Assembly (NCBI GenBank): GCA_002379985.1
Contig: DFVG01000041.1
Span: forward strand, 1 to 24,393
DNA from: Flavobacteriaceae bacterium UBA4166
Lineage (GTDB): Bacteria > Bacteroidota > Bacteroidia > Flavobacteriales > Flavobacteriaceae
Direction: 5' to 3'
DNA length: 24,393 bases
The notes beneath the pieces are model-generated. The model was not told the origin of the DNA and did not search any database. It worked only from the letters and a program-made list of their open reading frames with translations. The first letter of the stretch is position 1. Each line of letters starts with the position of its first letter. Shown piece by piece: positions 1-7,769 of this stretch. The translations under genes and the position numbers were made by a program.

Positions 1-711
1 ACCAATGGGAGTCAGTTTTTCATTACCCTAAAAGAAACGCCATGGCTAGATAACAAACACACCGTGTTTGGAGAGATCGTTATGGGACAAGAGATCGTGG
101 ATGCGATCGGAAAGGTGGAAACGACAAAACCCGGTGATAAGCCTGTAAACCCTGTAGTGATGGAAGAAGTGAACATTATCAATAAAGGGAACATTAAAGT
201 GGCATCATTCAGCAAAGCCATGGAAGACATCGAGCGTAAACAAAAAGAGAAAGAAGAGGCTCTGGCGAAAATAGCTTCTGAAACTGCTGCACGTTTGAAT
301 CCGTTGATGAATGATGCGGAAGAAATGGAAAGCGGACTCAAGATCTACTGGAACCAACGCGGGAAAGGGCAAAAACCGAACGAAGGGGTAAAAGTAATGA
401 TGAACTACGCCGGCTACTTTAGCGATGGGCGCTTGTTCGATACTAGCATGATGGAAGTTGCAGAACGTTATGATGCCGTAGATCCACAACGTGTGGCTAG
501 AAATCAATACGGCCCAATGCCTTTTGATTATAGCAAAGAAGCCCGACTCATCCCAGGTTTCAGAGAAGGGATGCTTCAAATGAGTGTAGGTGATAAAGCC
601 ACCTTGTTCATTCCATCGCACTTAGCGTATGGAGAAAAAGGATATCCACCGGTGATCCCACCAAATGCAGATTTGATCTTCGAACTAGAACTGATCGAGA
701 TCATGGAATAA
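1..711 (+). CDS. Cyclophilin-FKBP fusion peptidylprolyl isomerase (5' end outside window)
   Basis: Prolyl cis-trans isomerase joining two unrelated immunophilin families. The reading frame is open from base 1, so the N-terminus and most of the cyclophilin domain are missing. Visible residues 1-30 carry the cyclophilin core signature (NGSQFFIT, then WLDNKH and VFGEIVMG), including the Trp typical of cyclosporin-binding members. Residues of about 70-105 are charged and probably form a coiled-coil linker. Residues of about 120-236 form an FKBP domain (NYAGYF, GRLFDTS, GMLQMSVGDKA, AYGEKG, then FELELIE at the end). FKBP12 Trp59 is replaced by Phe, which is common in bacteria, and about 18 residues are inserted after FDTS. 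Cyclophilin-FKBP fusions are known in flavobacteria. Localisation cannot be judged because the N-terminus is absent. Convergent with pepD and followed by a terminator. Confidence 0.93.
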   Translation, partial: TNGSQFFITLKETPWLDNKHTVFGEIVMGQEIVDAIGKVETTKPGDKPVNPVVMEEVNIINKGNIKVASFSKAMEDIERKQKEKEEALAKIASETAARLNPLMNDAEEMESGLKIYWNQRGKGQKPNEGVKVMMNYAGYFSDGRLFDTSMMEVAERYDAVDPQRVARNQYGPMPFDYSKEARLIPGFREGMLQMSVGDKATLFIPSHLAYGEKGYPPVIPPNADLIFELELIEIME

Positions 712-730
712 GGATCAAAATCATTGAATT

Positions 731-758
731 AAAAAAGCCCCGAAGTTGGGGCTTTTTT
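731..758. terminator. Bidirectional intrinsic terminator between the prolyl isomerase gene and pepD
   Basis: Perfect inverted repeat: AAAAAAGCCCC, a 6-base loop, GGGGCTTTTTT. The A-run on one side and T-run on the other let it terminate both convergent genes. It starts 20 bases after the isomerase stop and ends 15 bases before the pepD stop. Confidence 0.9.
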
Positions 759-772
759 AGTTTTTACAATAC

Positions 773-2230
773 TTATTGCTTCGGAATATTAGCGAGAATC
801 GCTTTGGTAAACTTCCAAAACTTCTGCGTAGAGGAAATACTCGCGCGCTCATCGGGAGAATGTGCTCCTTTGATCGTGGGTCCGTAGGAGATCATATCAA
901 GATTTGGGTAATGCTGTCCCAAGATCCCGCACTCTAAACCGGCATGACAGGCAGCAACATTTGCCTTCTCGCCGTGAAGCTCTTCATATAAGCTGTCGAG
1001 TACTTTTAAAATGGGGCTGTCCATATTGGGTGCCCAACCGGGATACGCTCCGGAAAATCGAACGGTACACCCGGCTAATTCGAATGCAGATTTTAACGCA
1101 TTTGACAAGTCGGTTTTCGAAGACTCCACCGAAGAACGCGTAAGACATTCTACCGAAATATCTCCTCCTCCTACTTGAATCTTGGCAATGTTATTTGAAG
1201 TTTCCACCAGACCTTCCATTTCCGGGCTCATTCGATAGACTCCGTTATGGGTGGCATAGATCATTTGAACAAAGCGTGCTTGCGCATCCGCATTCATCCC
1301 TTTGGAGATATCGTGATCTCCAACGCTCCATTCGATTTGAAGATTAGGTTCTAATTTCTTGAATTCTGACTTTATCGCTTCGGAAGTATGGTCCAGTTGT
1401 TCAGAAACTTTTTCTACTGCAGCTTTATTAACGGCCAGTTTGGCAACACTCTCTCTGGGAATGGCATTCCGAAGACTTCCGCCTTCAAGCGAAACAAGCA
1501 TCACCGAATCCCCTAGATCATATAGCAATCGGTTCATTAAAGTATTGGCATTTCCCAACCCTTTGATAATATCCATCCCGCTGTGACCGCCCTGCAATCC
1601 CTTTATGGTAAGCGTATAAGGAACAGCATCTTCCGAAGGAGAAACCTCTGTGTACGATTGTTTTGCCGTAATATCCACTCCGCCGGCACAGCCTACGCCA
1701 ATCTCATCATCTTCTTCCGTATCTAAATTCAGTAAAATATCTCCTTCAAGCAAGTCACTTTCCAAGCCCATAGCCCCGGTCATTCCTGTTTCTTCATCAA
1801 TGGTGAACAACGCTTCTAACGCAGGATGTGGAATATTGTCGCTTGCCAAAATAGCCATGATAGTCGCAACCCCCAGTCCGTTATCCGCTCCAAGTGTGGT
1901 TCCCTTAGCACGCACCCAATCTTCATCAACATACATTTCAATTCCTTGAGTATCAAAATCGAATTCGGTATCATTATTCTTTTGATGCACCATATCGAGA
2001 TGACTTTGAAGAACAACCTTTTGTCGGTCTTCCATACCGGTGGTGGCCGGTTTTTTTATAATGACATTTCCCACCACATCTTCCATCGTTTCCAAGCCTA
2101 AGGATGCTCCAAAATCTTTCATAAATTGTATCACTCTATCTTCCTTTTTAGAAGGTCGAGGAACAGCGTTCAAGTCGGCAAAATGATTCCAAACGGAGGT
2201 AGGTTCTAATTGTCTTATTGCTTCATTCAT
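773..2230 (-). CDS. pepD: Aminoacyl-histidine dipeptidase / cytosol non-specific dipeptidase (M20 family)
   Basis: Cytosolic two-zinc dipeptidase that hydrolyses Xaa-His and a broad range of other dipeptides. The 485 residues match the full length of the PepD (M20C) family. Visible active-site landmarks are H77-x-D79 (SHLDMV), metal-bridging D116 in GADNG, catalytic E146 and metal ligand E147 in DEETG, D170 in LNLDTEE, and H457 in KGAHSPDE near the C-terminus. Residues around 190-400 fit the lid domain that interrupts the catalytic domain (GGHSGMDI region). There is no signal peptide. It is transcribed alone, divergent from the DUF3810 gene, from a good Bacteroidota-type promoter, and ends at the shared terminator. 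Nothing looks truncated or unusual. Confidence 0.95.
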   Translation of the reverse strand: MNEAIRQLEPTSVWNHFADLNAVPRPSKKEDRVIQFMKDFGASLGLETMEDVVGNVIIKKPATTGMEDRQKVVLQSHLDMVHQKNNDTEFDFDTQGIEMYVDEDWVRAKGTTLGADNGLGVATIMAILASDNIPHPALEALFTIDEETGMTGAMGLESDLLEGDILLNLDTEEDDEIGVGCAGGVDITAKQSYTEVSPSEDAVPYTLTIKGLQGGHSGMDIIKGLGNANTLMNRLLYDLGDSVMLVSLEGGSLRNAIPRESVAKLAVNKAAVEKVSEQLDHTSEAIKSEFKKLEPNLQIEWSVGDHDISKGMNADAQARFVQMIYATHNGVYRMSPEMEGLVETSNNIAKIQVGGGDISVECLTRSSVESSKTDLSNALKSAFELAGCTVRFSGAYPGWAPNMDSPILKVLDSLYEELHGEKANVAACHAGLECGILGQHYPNLDMISYGPTIKGAHSPDERASISSTQKFWKFTKAILANIPKQ

Positions 2231-2246
2231 ATCTATATCTTTTTTA

Positions 2247-2278
2247 CAAAAATACAGTATTCACTTTCCTGTAACCAA
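2247..2278 (-). promoter_or_regulatory. Predicted promoter of pepD
   Basis: On the minus strand TTG (2276-2278) is followed after 21 bases by TATTTTTG (2247-2254), an exact match to the Bacteroidota -7 consensus TAnnTTTG with acceptable -33 spacing. Transcription should begin near 2242, giving a leader of about 12 bases before the ATG at 2230. Confidence 0.65.
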
Positions 2279-2299
2279 TAAAAGCAGTGAGGATTTTCG

Positions 2300-2307
2300 T
2301 ATGTTTG
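2300..2307 (+). promoter_or_regulatory. Predicted -7 promoter box of the DUF3810 gene
   Basis: TATGTTTG matches TAnnTTTG exactly and ends only four bases before the ATG at 2312, so the transcript would be leaderless or nearly so. I see no clear TTG at the -33 distance, which lowers confidence. Confidence 0.4.
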
Positions 2308-2311
2308 GTTC

Positions 2312-3379
2312 ATGCAAAAAAGAACGCGTGTTATATTGGCCTTACTGCTTCCGGTGCAATACATCGTGCTGAAAATTCTGCTTCAATTTCCGGAGTTTGT
2401 AGAACACAACTACAGCCAAGGGATCTATCCCTTACTTTCTAAAATCCCGAGATATTTATTTGGCTGGATCCCTTTTTCCGTAGGAGATATTTTCTATTTA
2501 CTCATTGCCATTCTCGCCATTCGTTGGATTGTACTAAATGTAAAACGCCTTAAGTATGAACCCCTTCGATTTTTCGTAGATATTCTCGCTACCGTATCTA
2601 TTGTTTATTTTATGTTTCATGTATTGTGGGGGTTGAATTATTACCGCGTTCCGCTTCATGAAACGCTATCCTTGGAGCGAGATTACACCACAGAACAATT
2701 GGTTGCTACCACTAAGCGGTTGATAAAAAAATCGAATGAAATGCACCGAACACTGGGTTATGAAGATAGTGTGAAGATTGACCTACCCTATTCCCAAAAA
2801 GAGATCTTTAAAAAATCCTTGAACGGATATGAAAACCTTTCTGAAGAATTTCCGGAGCTCGCCTATCACCCAAAAAGTATCAAAAAAAGTGGGTGGAGCC
2901 TAGGCCTAACCTATATGGGCTATAGCGGATACTACAACCCGTTTTCGGGAGAAGCCCAAGTAAATAACCTAATTAAAACCTATAAGTTTTCGGTGGTAAG
3001 TTGTCATGAAATGGCCCATCAATTGGGCTATGCTGCTGAGAATGAAGCCAATTTTATCGCAACCCTCGCAACGATTAAAAATGACGACCCTTATTTTCAA
3101 TACACCGGATATATTTTCGCATTGCGTTATTGCGTGAATGAAATTGCGCGACGTGATATGGACACCTACAACGAATTGATAGCAACCATCAATCCCGGTA
3201 TTTTAGCTAGCTATAAGGAGATGCGAGATTTTTGGGATCGCTATCAAAACCCCTTTGAAACCTTTTCCAAGGGTTTTTGGGACCAGTTTTTAAAAGCTAA
3301 CAATCAATCGAAAGGAATTATGAGCTACAGCTACATGGTAGCACTGGTAATCAACTACTTCGAAGACCGCTCTTTTTAA
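2312..3379 (+). CDS. DUF3810 family membrane protein with zinc-peptidase HExxH motif
   Basis: 355-residue inner-membrane protein of the uncharacterised DUF3810 family. Three hydrophobic segments occupy the N-terminal third (about residues 7-25, 57-76 and 87-108). The remaining 245 residues look soluble. They carry H232-E233-M-A-H236, followed by GYAAENEANF, where E243 or E245 could supply the third zinc ligand of a gluzincin-like metallopeptidase. The family is widespread in Bacteroidota and Firmicutes, and to my knowledge its substrate is unknown. The conserved motif shows it could be an active membrane-anchored protease, but the activity is inferred. The gene stands alone: it diverges from pepD and is separated from the next gene by 94 bases with their own promoter-like sequence. 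Confidence 0.85.
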   Translation: MQKRTRVILALLLPVQYIVLKILLQFPEFVEHNYSQGIYPLLSKIPRYLFGWIPFSVGDIFYLLIAILAIRWIVLNVKRLKYEPLRFFVDILATVSIVYFMFHVLWGLNYYRVPLHETLSLERDYTTEQLVATTKRLIKKSNEMHRTLGYEDSVKIDLPYSQKEIFKKSLNGYENLSEEFPELAYHPKSIKKSGWSLGLTYMGYSGYYNPFSGEAQVNNLIKTYKFSVVSCHEMAHQLGYAAENEANFIATLATIKNDDPYFQYTGYIFALRYCVNEIARRDMDTYNELIATINPGILASYKEMRDFWDRYQNPFETFSKGFWDQFLKANNQSKGIMSYSYMVALVINYFEDRSF

Positions 3380-3387
3380 AGAAATCA

Positions 3388-3400
3388 TAACAATTTGTTA
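3388..3400. repeat. 13-base palindrome upstream of the amidohydrolase pair
   Basis: TAACAA-T-TTGTTA is a perfect 6-1-6 dyad. It lies 8 bases after the DUF3810 stop and 12 bases before the predicted -33 element of the next gene. It could be an operator or a chance AT-rich palindrome. The one-base centre is too short for a good RNA hairpin and there is no T-run, so I do not call it a terminator. Confidence 0.35.
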
Positions 3401-3412
3401 AAGACGTCCTAA

Positions 3413-3446
3413 TTGAAGGACATCCCGCTTTCGATTTCTATCTTTA
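3413..3446 (+). promoter_or_regulatory. Predicted promoter of the amidohydrolase pair
   Basis: TTG (3413-3415), 23 bases, then TATCTTTA (3439-3446), which matches TAnnTTTG at 7 of 8 positions. It would give a leader of about 23 bases ending in an A-rich stretch (CACAAAAAA) before the ATG at 3474, typical of flavobacterial translation starts. Confidence 0.45.
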
Positions 3447-3473
3447 GAACGCATTAATTTCAACCACAAAAAA

Positions 3474-6434
3474 ATGAGAAAAACGCTACTCCTCATGGCT
3501 TTTTTCGTGGGAATTTTTTCTGCTTCTGCGCAAGATTATTTTCCGAAGAATGATGGCCTAAAAGAAAAGAACACCAATTACACCTTATTTACGAACGCAA
3601 CGATACACGTATCACCTACGCAAGTGATCCGCAAAGGGAGTTTACTTATTAAAGATGGCAAGGTTGCCGAAGTAGGACGCTCTGTTTCCGCTCCTGAAAA
3701 CGCGGTTGCGATCGATCTCGACGGAAAGCATATCTATCCATCCTTTATTGATATTTATACCGACTTCAGTGTAGAAAAACCGAAACGAGCCGAAGGAAAC
3801 GGACGCTCGCCCGTGTACGAAAGTTCTCGTGAAGGCTTTTACTGGAATGATCATATCATGCCGGAAAAAGATGCTATTAACTCTTATAAGTATGACGAAA
3901 AAGCCGCTGATGAATTCCGAAAAGCCGGATTTGGAGTGGTTGGATCACATATTATGGATGGAATCGCTCGTGGTTCTGGAATTCTAATTGCTTTAAATGA
4001 TGAAGATGGGGATGCAGCTCGAATCTTAGATGATCGCGCAGCACAATTCTTTTCCTTTGAAAAAAGTCGCGCAAGCAGACAATCCTATCCAACTTCGCTT
4101 ATGGGTGCCATGGCACTACTTCGCCAATTCTATTGGGATGCAGAATGGTATGCGAAAGGAAATATTGATACCAAAGACCGATCGCTTGAAGCCTTAAACG
4201 CCAATAAAGGCATGGTTTCCATTTTTGAAGCCGGAAGCAAAGATAACGACCTGCGTGCTGACAAGATTAGCGATCAATTTGACCTCAACTACGTGATCGT
4301 TGGCGGTGGTGATGAATACGAATGGATCGATAAAATAAAAGCAAGCAACGCAAAGTATATCATCCCTATTAATTTTCCGGATGCCTATGATGTAAGCAAT
4401 CCCTACGCTGCCAAATATATTTCTCTTGGCGATATGCGCGAATGGAATCAGGCTCCAATGAACCCGAAAACACTAGCCGAAAATGATATTACCTTCGCTT
4501 TAACTACCTATGAACTGGACAAGCCTTCCTCATTTAAGGACAAACTAATGAAGGCCATTGCATACGGACTCAACAAAGAGACGGCCTTAGCCGCCTTGAC
4601 TACCGTTCCGGCATCATTACTGGGCAAAAGTGAAGAATTGGGAAGCCTGGAGAAGGGTCGCTATGCGAACTTTTTAATCACAAGCGGAGATATTTTTGAC
4701 AAAAGCACCACGCTTTACGAAAACTGGGTACAGGGTACTAAAAATGTCATTAATACTTTAGACCAAAAAGACATTCGCGGGAACTATAAGATCACTGCAG
4801 GAGGAAAAACATACGATGTTGCGATTAGCGGAGAAGCCTCCAAACCTAAATCGGATGTAAAGATCGGGGAAGTGAGTTATCCTTCAAAACTAGACTACAG
4901 CGATAACTGGGTAAGTCTATCGTTTACAGACGAAAAAACGAAAGAAGTATTCAGAACAACCGGAATTGTACCAAAAGACGACCAAAACTTTTCAGGACGA
5001 TTATTATTGCCGGACGGAAGTGAAACTGATTTTACTGCCACCAAGCAAAAAGGAAGCGTTGATGAGAAGAAAGACGATGAAGATGACGACAAAGGCCCTT
5101 CCGAAATCGTGCCCCTCACCTATCCCAATATTGGATATGGCTACAGTTCGACCCCAAGACAACAAAATGTATTGTTTAGAAACGCCACCGTCTGGACAAG
5201 TGAAGACGCGGGCGTTTTAGAAGAAACAGATGTGCTTGTTAAAAACGGAAAGATCGCTGCTATTGGTAAAAACCTAGGCGCTGGCGGCGCGACGGTGATC
5301 GATGCCACCGGAAAACACTTGACCGCAGGAATCATTGATGAACATTCACACATTGCCGCGTTAGCGATCAATGAAGCTGGTCACAACTCTTCTGCGGAAG
5401 TGACCATTGAAGATGTGGTCGACCCTGAAGACATTAATATTTACCGCAATCTTGCTGGAGGGGTAACCTCGATTCAAATTCTGCATGGTTCGGCCAACCC
5501 AATTGGCGGACGTTCTGCGATCATTAAATTGAAATGGAGTGAAGATGCAGATGCGATGATCTATGACAATACGCCTAAATTCATCAAATTCGCCTTGGGT
5601 GAAAATGTAAAACAATCAAACTGGCAAAGTTATAGCCGATTCCCACAAACCCGAATGGGAGTGGAACAGGTCTATATGAATTACTTCACACGTGCCAAAG
5701 AATACGATGCTAAAAAGAAAAGCGGACAACCGATTCGCTATGATGAAGAACTTGAGGTGCTCGCTGAAATTTTAAACGGTGAGCGCTATATCAGTTGTCA
5801 CTCCTACGTGCAAAGTGAGATCAATATGTTGATGAAAGTAGCAGAAAAGTTCGATTTTAGAGTGAACACGTTTACCCACATCTTAGAAGGGTATAAAGTC
5901 GCCGATAAAATGGCAGAACATGGCGTAGGCGGCTCTACTTTTAGTGATTGGTGGGCATATAAATTTGAAGTAAATGACGCGATCCCTTATAACGCTGCCA
6001 TTATGAACAGCCAAGGCGTAACAGTGGCTATCAATAGTGATGATGCCGAAATGAGCCGACGTCTCAATCAGGAGGCTGCGAAAACGGTAAAATATGGAGG
6101 CGTTAGCGAAGAGGAAGCTTGGAAGATGGTAACCATCAATCCCGCAAAACTACTTCACATTGACAATCGTGTGGGAAGTATTAAAGAGGGAAAAGATGCC
6201 GACTTAGTACTATGGACCGATCATCCGTTGTCGGTGTACGCGAAACCTGAAAAAACCATGATCGAGGGACGTACTTACTTCGACCTTGAAAAAGACAAAG
6301 AGATGCGTTCCAAAATTGATTCTGAAAGAAATAAATTAATGAAAATGATGCTTGCCGAAAAGAATGGTGGTGGAAAAACCAGACCGCCTAAAGGAAAGGA
6401 CAAACGTTATTTTGAATGTGAAACCATAAACTAA
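3474..6434 (+). CDS. Exported double-domain amidohydrolase; N-terminal domain degenerate, C-terminal domain intact
   Basis: 986-residue exported protein with a signal peptide (MRKTLLLMAFFVGIFSASA, cut before QD). Residues of about 36-425 resemble an amidohydrolase-superfamily domain, but the metal-binding HxH is replaced by Y95-T-D97 (FIDIYTDF), so this half is probably not catalytic. Residues of about 435-530 form a beta-rich insert ending in an acidic linker (KKDDEDDDK). Residues of about 560-960 form a second amidohydrolase domain with the full ligand set: H624-S-H626 in IDEHSH, H776 in ISCHSY, H802 in FTHILEG and D856 in INSDDAE. Substrate unknown; imidazolonepropionase- or prolidase-like peptidase/amidase members are the nearest type. 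A lysine-rich tail follows. Likely cotranscribed with the next gene, 7 bases downstream, which resembles its N-terminal half. Confidence 0.88.
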   Translation: MRKTLLLMAFFVGIFSASAQDYFPKNDGLKEKNTNYTLFTNATIHVSPTQVIRKGSLLIKDGKVAEVGRSVSAPENAVAIDLDGKHIYPSFIDIYTDFSVEKPKRAEGNGRSPVYESSREGFYWNDHIMPEKDAINSYKYDEKAADEFRKAGFGVVGSHIMDGIARGSGILIALNDEDGDAARILDDRAAQFFSFEKSRASRQSYPTSLMGAMALLRQFYWDAEWYAKGNIDTKDRSLEALNANKGMVSIFEAGSKDNDLRADKISDQFDLNYVIVGGGDEYEWIDKIKASNAKYIIPINFPDAYDVSNPYAAKYISLGDMREWNQAPMNPKTLAENDITFALTTYELDKPSSFKDKLMKAIAYGLNKETALAALTTVPASLLGKSEELGSLEKGRYANFLITSGDIFDKSTTLYENWVQGTKNVINTLDQKDIRGNYKITAGGKTYDVAISGEASKPKSDVKIGEVSYPSKLDYSDNWVSLSFTDEKTKEVFRTTGIVPKDDQNFSGRLLLPDGSETDFTATKQKGSVDEKKDDEDDDKGPSEIVPLTYPNIGYGYSSTPRQQNVLFRNATVWTSEDAGVLEETDVLVKNGKIAAIGKNLGAGGATVIDATGKHLTAGIIDEHSHIAALAINEAGHNSSAEVTIEDVVDPEDINIYRNLAGGVTSIQILHGSANPIGGRSAIIKLKWSEDADAMIYDNTPKFIKFALGENVKQSNWQSYSRFPQTRMGVEQVYMNYFTRAKEYDAKKKSGQPIRYDEELEVLAEILNGERYISCHSYVQSEINMLMKVAEKFDFRVNTFTHILEGYKVADKMAEHGVGGSTFSDWWAYKFEVNDAIPYNAAIMNSQGVTVAINSDDAEMSRRLNQEAAKTVKYGGVSEEEAWKMVTINPAKLLHIDNRVGSIKEGKDADLVLWTDHPLSVYAKPEKTMIEGRTYFDLEKDKEMRSKIDSERNKLMKMMLAEKNGGGKTRPPKGKDKRYFECETIN

Positions 6435-6441
6435 TACAACC

Positions 6442-7740
6442 ATGAAAAAAGTAACGCAACTTATTACCTTATTTTTATTCGCGGTTGGATTTATAGGAAC
6501 CGCACAACAGACACCCGCTCCTAAACAGAGCGAAACCATTACCATCAAAGGTGCTACAGCACATATTGGAAATGGTGAAGTAATTGAAAACAGTGTGATC
6601 GTTTTTGAAAATGGAACCATCACCGCAATTGGAGGAAGCAACACCGGGACGCAAGGACGAGTAATCGACGCCACCGGAAAACATGTGTATCCCGGCTTTA
6701 TTGCACCAACCAAATCTTTAGGATTGGTAGAAGTAGATGCCGTGCGCCCTAGTGACGATCAAGATGAACTCGGAGAAATGATCCCTAACGTTCGTAGCTT
6801 GATCGCTTATAATGCTGAAAGCAAAGTCGTAGAAAGCATGCGCCCCAACGGCGTGCTTATTGGGCAAACAACGCCTAATGGTGGACGCATTAGTGGAACA
6901 TCTTCCATTGTTCAATTTGATGCTTGGAATTGGGAAGACGCTGCCGTTAAAACTGATGACGGTATTCACTTACACTGGCCAAACAGCTTCCGAAGAGGCC
7001 GTTGGTGGGTAGGGGAACCTCGCGGATGGCAACCGAATAAAGACTATCAGAAGGATGTTACCGAAGTGCGACAATTCTTTTTAAATGCGAAGGCCTACGG
7101 AAATGGTGCCGCCGCCGATGAGAATAATGAATCGTTTAAAGCAACCCAAGGGGCTTTCGATGGAAGCAAAAAAGTGTATGTCTATGCACATGGAGAAAAA
7201 GAAATGATTGATGCCGTGACAGCACTCAGAGAAAGCGGCGTGCAAGAAGTGGTTATCGTGGGCGGATATGAAGCTTACAAGATCATTCCTTTCTTAAAGC
7301 AGAACTCCATTCCGGTGCTAGTTCGCGAACCACATTCGCTTCCTTACCGTGAGGACGATGACTACGATCATTCATATAAACTTCCGAAGCTCTTAGCGGA
7401 AGGCGGCGTACTGGTTGCTATTCAGAATGAAGACATGGCAAACTTTCAAACCCGAAATATGGCGTTCTACGCAGGTCATGTGGCTGGACAAGGGCTTGAG
7501 AAAGAGGAAGCCTTGAAACTGATCACTTCCAATAGTGCCAAGATTTTAGGGATCGATGATCGCTACGGAACCCTCGAGACCGGGAAAAGCGCTACACTGT
7601 TCGTGAGCGAAGGTGATGCGTTAGATATGCGTACTAATTTGCTAAGTCATGCATTTATCGACGGACGCGAGATTTCGTTAGAAACGCACCAAACGAAACT
7701 CTGGAAACGGTATATGAATAAATACGAAAGAGAGCAATAA
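6442..7740 (+). CDS. Exported amidohydrolase-like protein lacking first metal ligands
   Basis: 432-residue exported amidohydrolase-superfamily protein with a signal peptide (MKKVTQLITLFLFAVGFIGTA). The beta-sandwich edges are present: ATAHIGNGEVIENSVIVFENGTI at the start and the GTLETGKSATLFVSEGD segment near the end. The HxH after PGFI is replaced by T90-K-S92, and the region where the catalytic Asp normally sits reads AIQNEDMA. One possible ligand remains in VYAHGEKE. It is most like the degenerate N-terminal half of the preceding protein (shared VIVGG...Y segment, the NSAKILGIDDRYGTLETG segment, matching C-terminal strands). It may be a structural partner or pseudo-enzyme rather than a hydrolase; that is inference. 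It ends at a strong terminator. Confidence 0.85.
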   Translation: MKKVTQLITLFLFAVGFIGTAQQTPAPKQSETITIKGATAHIGNGEVIENSVIVFENGTITAIGGSNTGTQGRVIDATGKHVYPGFIAPTKSLGLVEVDAVRPSDDQDELGEMIPNVRSLIAYNAESKVVESMRPNGVLIGQTTPNGGRISGTSSIVQFDAWNWEDAAVKTDDGIHLHWPNSFRRGRWWVGEPRGWQPNKDYQKDVTEVRQFFLNAKAYGNGAAADENNESFKATQGAFDGSKKVYVYAHGEKEMIDAVTALRESGVQEVVIVGGYEAYKIIPFLKQNSIPVLVREPHSLPYREDDDYDHSYKLPKLLAEGGVLVAIQNEDMANFQTRNMAFYAGHVAGQGLEKEEALKLITSNSAKILGIDDRYGTLETGKSATLFVSEGDALDMRTNLLSHAFIDGREISLETHQTKLWKRYMNKYEREQ

Positions 7741-7742
7741 GT

Positions 7743-7769
7743 AAAAAGCGGGCAGTGCCCGCTTTTTTT
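7743..7769. terminator. Bidirectional intrinsic terminator
   Basis: AAAAAGCGGGC, a three-base loop, GCCCGCTTTTTTT. It sits directly after the amidohydrolase stop and reaches the stop codon of the convergent lipoprotein gene at 7768. The T-run serves the plus strand and the A-run serves the minus strand. Confidence 0.9.

Noticed and set aside
205..621. 138-codon open frame antisense to the prolyl isomerase
   Set aside because: It lies opposite the FKBP domain, which is strongly conserved; the antisense translation is rich in His and Phe without a fold pattern.
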